A stretch of DNA of 64,000 bases from Chthonomonas sp. UBA2362 (GTDB taxonomy: Bacteria > Armatimonadota > Fimbriimonadia > Fimbriimonadales > Fimbriimonadaceae): the NCBI GenBank assembly GCA_002344135.1, contig DDTO01000006.1, forward strand, positions 275,869-339,868. The letters run 5' to 3'. The notes below the pieces were generated by a model. That model searched no databases, was not told where the DNA came from, and was given only the letters and a program-made list of their open reading frames with translations. Positions 58,999 to 64,000 of the stretch are shown piece by piece. Position numbers and translations under genes: made by a program. Within the stretch, counting starts at the first letter, position 1, and every line of letters begins with the position of its first letter.

Positions 58999-59772
58999 AT
59001 GAAGAAATTCCTATTTCTCGCGTCCCTGATCGGTGTGGTGGGATCAGCGCAAGCCGTCAACTTTTCGTTGGTGGATGGGAACTCGGTTGTGGATGGGGAC
59101 GATAGCGTCCTCCTTTTCAACTGGTTCACCGATGGCGTCGATCACCTGTTCAACCAGGACTACTACTACCGGATCGGGCTGAACCCCGAAGCCCAGATTT
59201 CTACTCTCGGCGCCCCGGTGGTCAATCAGCTCGCGGCCAACATCGTCAATGTGTCGTTCTCAAACGCCATGGTGCGTTTCGACTGCACCTTCACCCTGAT
59301 CGGCGGCGCGCCGGGCAGCGGAACGTCCGATATCGGCGAAATCGTTCGGGTTCAGAACCTGACCGACCAGCCTCTCGACTTCCACCTGTTCGAGTACGAC
59401 GACTTCGATCTGAACGAGACGTCGGGCGGCGATAGCGCTGCTCTACTGAACGGTTCCACGATCATGCAGTGGGAGAACCTGACGACCGCCATGGTCGGTA
59501 CGGTTCCTCCGTTCGATCGATGGGAGATCGACTTCTTCCCGAACATCCTTGCCAAGCTGACGGACGGCGTGGCCGACGACCTGTCGAACACGACTTCCCC
59601 GTTCGGTCCTGGCGACGTGACGTTCGCGATGCAGTGGAATCGAACGATCGCTCCGCGCGGTACGTTCCTGATGTCGAAGAACAAGAGAATCGAAGTCGTT
59701 CCCGAGCCGGCCACCTTGGCCGCCCTCGGCCTCGGCCTCGCGGCTCTGGCTCGCCGACGCCGCAGCAAGTAA
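58999..59772 (+). CDS. PEP-CTERM exported protein, paralog A
   Basis: A 257-aa protein. The signal peptide is MKKFLFLASLIGVVGSAQA. The C-terminus ends VVPEPATLAALGLGLAALARRRRSK, the PEP-CTERM sorting signal: VPEP, hydrophobic helix, basic tail. The body is a beta-rich jelly-roll-like region (NFSLVDGNSVVDGDDSVLLFNWFTDGVD, IGEIVRVQNLT). It is anchored or processed by an exosortase system that is not in this window. AGAGAGGAAG precedes ATG 58999. It ends just before a strong terminator. Confidence 0.92.
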   Translation: MKKFLFLASLIGVVGSAQAVNFSLVDGNSVVDGDDSVLLFNWFTDGVDHLFNQDYYYRIGLNPEAQISTLGAPVVNQLAANIVNVSFSNAMVRFDCTFTLIGGAPGSGTSDIGEIVRVQNLTDQPLDFHLFEYDDFDLNETSGGDSAALLNGSTIMQWENLTTAMVGTVPPFDRWEIDFFPNILAKLTDGVADDLSNTTSPFGPGDVTFAMQWNRTIAPRGTFLMSKNKRIEVVPEPATLAALGLGLAALARRRRSK

Positions 59773-59795
59773 GCGCTTCCGCGCCGAAAGCGAAG

Positions 59796-59828
59796 AATCC
59801 GCCTCCCGCAACAGCGGGGGGCGGATTT
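59796..59828 (+). terminator. Intrinsic terminator after PEP-CTERM paralog A
   Basis: AATCCGCC (59796-59803) with GGCGGATT (59820-59827), plus an inner CCCGC/GCGGG pair, encloses a 4-base loop and leads into TTTT. Confidence 0.85.
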
Positions 59829-60067
59829 TCTTTGTTCAGGGTTCGCTGCGCCAGATCGACCACGCGCCCCGGAGTACCCCGGCAGCTCGCGCTTGTGGCA
59901 TCGTCAGGTACGGTCAGGTTCAATTCGGTGCTGGGGCGACGCACCTGAATGTTCCCGGTCTTGCCTCAACTTTGGCGAGCGTCGTCCACGTACTTCGTGG
60001 AAACTGTGATATCATATCGGCAAGTCTGTTTGAAACTCGTCCTTCTCAGCAGAAGGAGTTACACCTG

Positions 60068-60838
60068 ATGAAAAGAATCATTGCTCTTCTCGGTCTCGTA
60101 TCGCTCGTGGGAGTCGCGCAGGCTGTCAACTTCACCCTCACCGACGGAAATGCCGTCGTCGACGGAGACGACAGCATCCTGCTCTACAACTGGTTCACCG
60201 ACGGCGTCGACGACCTCTTCAATCAAGACTACTACTACCGGATCGGCTTGAACCCCGAAGCCCAGGTTTCGACGCTTGGCAATCCGGTCGTCAATCAGAT
60301 CGCCGCCAACATCGTGAACGTCTCGTTTTCGAACGCAATGGTCCGATTCGATGTGACCTTCACGCTTATCGGCGGCGCGCCGGCAAGCGGAACGTCGGAC
60401 ATTGGTGAAATCGTCCGGGTGCAGAATCTGACCGCCCAGCCGCTAGACTTCCACCTGTTCGAATACGACGACTTCGATCTGAACGCGACGGCGGGCGGCG
60501 ACAGCGCCGCTCTCCTGAACTCGTCCACGATCATGCAGTGGGAAAACCTAACGACGGCCATGGTCGGTACGGTTCCTCCGTTCGATCGCTGGGAGATCGA
60601 CTTCTTCCCGAACATCCTCGCCAAGCTCACGGACGGCGTGGCCGACGACCTGTCCAATATGACCTCCCCGTTCGGCCCGGGCGACGCGACCTTCGCCATG
60701 CAGTGGAATCGGACGATCGTTCCCAACGGCACGTTCATCATGTCGAAGAACAAGAGAATCGAAGTAGTTCCCGAGCCGGCCACCCTCGCGGCCCTGGGCC
60801 TCGGCCTCGCCGCTCTGGCCCGCAGACGTCGTAAGTAG
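60068..60838 (+). CDS. PEP-CTERM exported protein, paralog B
   Basis: A 256-aa protein with strong similarity to the neighbour at 58999 over its whole length: same DGDDS.LL.NWFTDGVD, YYYRIGLNPEAQ, FEYDDFDLN, QWENLTTAMVGTVPPFDRWEIDFFPNI, and the same VVPEPATLAALGLGLAALARRR C-terminus. The signal peptide (MKRIIALLGLVSLVGVAQA) differs. This is a recent tandem duplication, with a terminator between copies. AAGGAG precedes ATG 60068. Confidence 0.92.
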   Translation: MKRIIALLGLVSLVGVAQAVNFTLTDGNAVVDGDDSILLYNWFTDGVDDLFNQDYYYRIGLNPEAQVSTLGNPVVNQIAANIVNVSFSNAMVRFDVTFTLIGGAPASGTSDIGEIVRVQNLTAQPLDFHLFEYDDFDLNATAGGDSAALLNSSTIMQWENLTTAMVGTVPPFDRWEIDFFPNILAKLTDGVADDLSNMTSPFGPGDATFAMQWNRTIVPNGTFIMSKNKRIEVVPEPATLAALGLGLAALARRRRK

Positions 60839-60859
60839 GCTTCAGGTCTGATCAACCTG

Positions 60860-60997
60860 TTATGGTATGCCCTCGTCGGATTCCGACGGGGGCTCCCTTT
60901 CTGTCTCGGGATCGAGTGGCTCGAATTCGTACACGTAGAGCCGCCGGCCGCCCTCGATTTCGATCACGCGTCGAACGTAGCGGAGGGGATCGTTCAC
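60860..60997 (-). CDS. Small gene translationally coupled to ROK kinase
   Basis: A 45-aa open frame starting at GTG 60997, which overlaps the ROK stop codon in a GTGA arrangement. The sequence MNDPLRYVRRVIEIEGGRRLYVYEFEPLD is well formed, followed by an acidic tail. It has no family I recognise. Overlap-coupled, codon-reasonable and without a stop, it looks like a real small protein, perhaps a regulator of the kinase. Its 3' end overlaps the downstream terminator hairpin of the PEP-CTERM transcript. Confidence 0.5.
   Translation of the reverse strand: MNDPLRYVRRVIEIEGGRRLYVYEFEPLDPETEREPPSESDEGIP
60869..60893 (+). terminator. Terminator hairpin after PEP-CTERM paralog B
   Basis: An 11-bp stem (60869-60879 with 60883-60893; one G-T pair) followed by TCCCTTT. 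The T tract is short, so strength is moderate; it overlaps the 3' end of the 45-aa minus-strand frame. Confidence 0.6.
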
Positions 60998-62016
60998 GAC
61001 CGACCTGCCTCCAGTGCGATCGCCGCTGCTCCGAGCAAGCCGGCATCGTCGATGCGCTCGGCGGCGGTAATCGTCGCGTCGGCGAAGAGAGAAGGGATCG
61101 CGACGTCACGCGCGGCCAGCCGGGCTGGCCCGATGAGGGGCTCTCCCGCCTTGGCGATCTGGCCGCCGATGGCGACGACGTCGGGCGCGAACACGTTAAT
61201 GAAGTTCCCGATACCAATCCCGAGGTACGTCCCGACTTCGCGGAACACTTCGCTGGCAACCTCGTCGCCTTGATCGGCGGCTTGCGCGAGAAGGCGAGGC
61301 GTGATCGCGGCGACATCGCCTCCAGCCAAATCGAGGGCCTGCGAAGGGCGTCCCCGCTGCACCTTATAGACGGCTCGACGGATGATGGAGTCGCGCTGAC
61401 AGTAGGCTTCCAGGGTTCCGTAGGTGCCGGCATTGCAGTCGAGCCCGCCGGCCAAGACAACGGTATGCCCCAGTTCTGCGCCGCCCCCGTTTCCGCCGAT
61501 GAGGAGGAGCGGTCCGCTCGCGCGTCCTTGCACGGCGGCCGGCGCAAGCACGACGCCTCCACCGATGCCGGTGCCTACGGTCAGCAGGACCAGACACTTG
61601 GCGCGATCGCGGCCCACCCCGAAACGATACTCGCCGAGGGCGGCCAGGTTCGCGTCGTTGCCAACTACGATCGGGAGACCGATGCGATCCGACAGCAGCT
61701 TCCGGATGGGGACTTCTCGCCAGCACTCGAAGACCTCGCCACGATACTGCCCAAAGTTCGGGGCCCAGACGATCACGCCTCGGTGGTCGTCGATGTGGCC
61801 CGGGATCGCGATGCCGACCGACGCAGGGGGAGTCGACGCCGAGCGGATGGCTTCTTCGATGGTCGAGGCGAGGGCGTCGACGATGGGTTCGAGACCCTCT
61901 TGGGCGCGCGACGCTTGCTCGATCCGCTGACCGGCGATGTTGCCGGACGCGTCGATCGCGGCCGCGCGCACGTTCGTCCCACCGAGATCGACCCCGATCA
62001 CGCTGACCATCGACAC
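60994..62016 (-). CDS. ROK-family sugar kinase with degenerate zinc site
   Basis: A 340-aa ROK protein: VIGVDLGGTNVRAA (ATP phosphate loop, residues ~5-18), NDANLAALGEYRFG, and GTGIGGGVV for sugar and ATP binding. ROK kinases normally carry CxCGxxGCxE; here the equivalent is DCNAGTYGTLE, so two of three zinc cysteines are replaced (by Ala and Thr). An unusual Gly-rich insertion, ASGPLLLIGGNGGGAELGHT, precedes it. A glucokinase-like or N-acetylmannosamine-like role is possible. GTG 62016 is preferred because CATACT lies seven bases before it. Confidence 0.88.
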   Translation of the reverse strand: MSMVSVIGVDLGGTNVRAAAIDASGNIAGQRIEQASRAQEGLEPIVDALASTIEEAIRSASTPPASVGIAIPGHIDDHRGVIVWAPNFGQYRGEVFECWREVPIRKLLSDRIGLPIVVGNDANLAALGEYRFGVGRDRAKCLVLLTVGTGIGGGVVLAPAAVQGRASGPLLLIGGNGGGAELGHTVVLAGGLDCNAGTYGTLEAYCQRDSIIRRAVYKVQRGRPSQALDLAGGDVAAITPRLLAQAADQGDEVASEVFREVGTYLGIGIGNFINVFAPDVVAIGGQIAKAGEPLIGPARLAARDVAIPSLFADATITAAERIDDAGLLGAAAIALEAGRS

Positions 62017-62045
62017 GAGGCAGAGTATGCCCGATCGGTTGGGCT

Positions 62046-62051
62046 CATAAT
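62046..62051 (+). promoter_or_regulatory. -10 CATAAT six bases before ATG 62058
   Basis: CATAAT-CGAGCG-ATG with no Shine-Dalgarno, predicting a leaderless transcript for the small membrane protein. Confidence 0.5.
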
Positions 62052-62057
62052 CGAGCG

Positions 62058-62390
62058 ATGGAGATTGCTCTCCTCGTCGTCGCCGTCCTCATCGCGCTGA
62101 TCTGCGCCATCGCCATGATGGCCCTAGCCAAACAGGTTCGTGCCCTCACCGCGCAGATCGAGTCGCTGGAGGGGCAGGTGGTTCGCCTGACCGAGCAGGT
62201 GCAGGAGCAGGAATCCCGGTTGGAGTCGCTCGATCGCGAGCCGGCGTCTTCCGGGATCGTTCCCCTCGTCTCGTCGCTCTCGAAGTCCGACGGAAAAAGC
62301 GCGTTTCCGGCACTAGCCCTACTCGGAATCCGCCTACTTGCGGCATACTTACAGCGGAGGCGCGCGAAAGCGCCCGAATCATCGATTTAA
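62058..62390 (+). CDS. Small membrane/coiled-coil protein
   Basis: A 110-aa protein. Residues 1-25 are a membrane helix (MEIALLVVAVLIALICAIAMM). Residues ~25-60 are a coiled coil (RALTAQIESLEGQVVRLTEQVQEQES). The C-terminus contains a second hydrophobic stretch (FPALALLGIRLLAAYL) before RRRAKAP. It has no family I recognise. It is followed within 12 bp by the YtxH gene and probably shares its transcript. Confidence 0.75.
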   Translation: MEIALLVVAVLIALICAIAMMALAKQVRALTAQIESLEGQVVRLTEQVQEQESRLESLDREPASSGIVPLVSSLSKSDGKSAFPALALLGIRLLAAYLQRRRAKAPESSI

Positions 62391-62402
62391 GGAGGCTGAA
62401 AC

Positions 62403-62636
62403 ATGGCTGATTCCGACGATAAGAATGTGTTGGTCTATTTGCTGGCCGGATTTGGACTGGGCGCGCTAATTGGCGCCGCGGCTGGATTGCTGTTTGCTCC
62501 CAAGCCGGGCAGCGAGTTACGCGGCGACATCTCGGGCAAGGTGAAGGAACTCAAGGACAAGACCGGGAACTGGATCGCCGAGCAGAAAGCGAAACGACAG
62601 GGCGCCCTCGCCGGCGCCGATGATGCGGGAGCGTAA
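62403..62636 (+). CDS. YtxH-type small stress-associated membrane protein
   Basis: A 77-aa protein with a Gly/Ala-rich transmembrane helix followed by FAPKPGSELRGDISGKVKELKDKTGNWIAEQKAK. The APKPGSELR turn after the helix is the YtxH signature. Family members are short and often stress-induced. AAGGAGG precedes ATG 62403. Probably co-transcribed with the membrane coiled-coil protein just upstream. Confidence 0.88.
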   Translation: MADSDDKNVLVYLLAGFGLGALIGAAAGLLFAPKPGSELRGDISGKVKELKDKTGNWIAEQKAKRQGALAGADDAGA

Positions 62637-62650
62637 CCCGCCGTAGTATT

Positions 62651-62679
62651 CGGAGGGCCGGACAAGTCCGGCCCCTCCG
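62651..62679 (+). promoter_or_regulatory. Hairpin directly upstream of the photolyase start
   Basis: CGGAGGG (62651-62657) pairs with CCCTCCG (62673-62679), with a continuing CCGGAC/GTCCGG stem and one bulge. The ATG is three bases after it, and no Shine-Dalgarno is free. It could hold translation in check, act as a terminator with little T tract, or be a mobile palindrome. Confidence 0.55.
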
Positions 62680-62681
62680 AC

Positions 62682-64000
62682 ATGACTCAGCGAGTTCTTT
62701 GCTGGATCAGGCGGGATCTCCGCCTGCACGACCACACCGCCCTCGCGATGGCAACCGCCGAAGCCCGGCAGGTGGCGGTCGTTTTCGTCTTCGACACGAC
62801 GATCCTGGATGCGCTGCCCGACCGCGACGATCGGCGGGTCTCGTTCATCTATCGCGCCCTTTGCGAACTCGACGAGTCGCTGAGGGCTCGCGGGTCCAGG
62901 CTGATCGTCCTTCATGGCGACCCGGTCCGCGAAATCCCGAGCTTGGCCGATCGGCTCGACGTCCAGGCGGTGTATGCGGCTCGAGACTACGAGCCCTACG
63001 CCATTCGCCGCGACGAAGCAGTGGCAAGGAGCCTCTCTGAGCGGGGCCGCCAATTCAGACTGGCGAAGGATCAGGTCATCTTCGAGGCACTGGAGGTCGC
63101 CACCCGCCATGGAGCGGCTTACGGCGTCTACACGCCCTATCGTAAGGCTTGGCGCGAACGGCTGGCTCCGAGTGACTTGGCGTCGCGTGAGCCGGACCTT
63201 GCGCGCCTGTGGCCCGCAGACGACGCTTGGCCGGCGATGCCGAATCTGAACGCGTTGGGCTTCCAGGAGGTACCGATTTGGCTGGGTGCTGGGGAACGAG
63301 CGGCGATGGCTCGGCTGAACGAGTTCGAGGAGAGGATGGCGAGTTATGCCGAGGAAAGGGGTTTTCCAGCGCTCTCCGCCACGTCGGGCCTCTCCGCACA
63401 TCTGCGGTTCGGCACGGTCTCTGTGCGCGAGTGCTTTCGACGGGCGCTCGCTCGCGAAGGCGACGGACCCCGAGTCTGGGCCGACGAGTTGATTTGGCGT
63501 GAGTTCTATCAGATGATCCTGGCCACCCGACCGGATGTGGTCGAGCATGCCTTCAAGCCCGACTTCGACCGGATCGCGTGGCCGGGGACCGACTCGGAGT
63601 TCGATGCGTGGCGAGAGGGGCGCACCGGCTATCCCCTGGTGGACGGGGCCATGCGTTGCCTCAAGGCGACAGGATGGATGCATAACCGGCTTCGCATGGT
63701 CTGTGCCTCCTTTCTCGTCAAGGACCTGCTGGTCGATTGGCGAAAGGGGGAAGCCCATTTCGCGCGGTACCTGCTCGACTATGACCTTGCTCAGAACAAC
63801 GGCGGATGGCAGTGGTGTGCGAGCACCGGCGCCGACGCTCAGCCACACTTTCGGATCTTCAACCCGGTTCTGCAGTCTCGCAAGTTCGATCCTGACGGCC
63901 GATTCATCTGCGAATGGTGCCCCGAACTCGCCGGTTTCGAAGCCCACGCGATTCACTGGCCCGCAGACGCCGGACCCCTGGAACAGATCGCAGCAGGATG
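62682..64000 (+). CDS. phr: Deoxyribodipyrimidine photolyase, cut by right edge
   Basis: At least 439 aa, open from ATG 62682 to the last base; a full photolyase is ~470 aa, so only the very C-terminus is missing. N-terminal domain: RVLCWIRRDLRLHDHTALA (antenna-binding fold). The FAD-binding region shows WREFYQMIL, GYPLVDGAMRCLKATGWMHNRLRMVCASFL, and WQWCASTGADAQPHFRIFNP (class I CPD-photolyase core). FDPDGRFICEWCPELAG follows. It repairs UV dimers using blue light. A hairpin sits just before its start. Confidence 0.95.
   Translation, partial: MTQRVLCWIRRDLRLHDHTALAMATAEARQVAVVFVFDTTILDALPDRDDRRVSFIYRALCELDESLRARGSRLIVLHGDPVREIPSLADRLDVQAVYAARDYEPYAIRRDEAVARSLSERGRQFRLAKDQVIFEALEVATRHGAAYGVYTPYRKAWRERLAPSDLASREPDLARLWPADDAWPAMPNLNALGFQEVPIWLGAGERAAMARLNEFEERMASYAEERGFPALSATSGLSAHLRFGTVSVRECFRRALAREGDGPRVWADELIWREFYQMILATRPDVVEHAFKPDFDRIAWPGTDSEFDAWREGRTGYPLVDGAMRCLKATGWMHNRLRMVCASFLVKDLLVDWRKGEAHFARYLLDYDLAQNNGGWQWCASTGADAQPHFRIFNPVLQSRKFDPDGRFICEWCPELAGFEAHAIHWPADAGPLEQIAAG

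Overview
Organism. The window is a GC-rich bacterial chromosome segment with no plasmid or rRNA genes. Several traits fit a deep-branching, Gram-negative-type lineage such as Armatimonadota (Fimbriimonadia): two PEP-CTERM proteins, outer-membrane beta-barrel candidates, a prepilin-like DUF1559-type protein, futalosine menaquinone synthesis (mqnE), a MurC-Ddl fusion, a stand-alone C-terminal half of CarB, and many genes whose only upstream signal is a -10 hexamer 4-8 nt before the start codon. This placement is inference; no 16S gene is present.

Layout. 1-4.7 kb: a truncated STN-type secreted protein, an Opp/Dpp ATPase, a Crp/Fnr regulator, a lipoprotein, a CxxCH protein and tRNA-Gln. 4.8-8.4 kb: a three-gene minus-strand operon (zinc-ribbon Hsp70-like ATPase, membrane coiled-coil protein, soluble coiled-coil protein). 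8.5-13.4 kb: nitroreductase, a ~480-nt candidate structured RNA with its own promoter and terminator, a rhomboid-like pseudoprotease and an 860-aa barrel protein. 13.4-17.4 kb: hslU, mqnE, a pseudopilin, coaE. 17.5-26.3 kb: an envelope operon (CsgG-like protein, FlgD-tailed exported protein, LptD-like barrel, unknown exported protein). 26.3-34.8 kb: C69 peptidase, lipoprotein, a DUF433/DUF5615 toxin-antitoxin pair, clpB, a VOC protein, thyX and two paralogous exported proteins. 34.9-41.9 kb: mnmE, trypsin-like protease, split carB, murC-ddl. 42.0-46.2 kb: beta-hydroxyacid dehydrogenase plus a BMP-type nucleoside/sugar ABC importer without its binding protein. 46.2-50.6 kb: dnaB, an AT-rich stretch with one DnaA box, a palindromic repeat island, and a biotin carboxylase/enoyl-CoA hydratase pair. 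50.6-58.4 kb: hydrolase, AraC-type regulator with ABC-2 permease, Fpg-like glycosylase, an isolated portal/terminase pair, rpmB, HAD hydrolase and an exported protein. 58.4-64 kb: small exported protein, two PEP-CTERM paralogs, ROK kinase with a coupled 45-aa gene, a membrane protein, YtxH, and a photolyase cut by the right edge.

How genes work together. The clearest functional units are the Hsp70-like operon, the envelope operon, the ABC importer, the toxin-antitoxin pair and the carboxylase/hydratase pair. The strongest candidates for something undescribed are the ~480-nt RNA, the zinc-ribbon Hsp70 operon, the envelope operon and the two-gene DNA-packaging relic.
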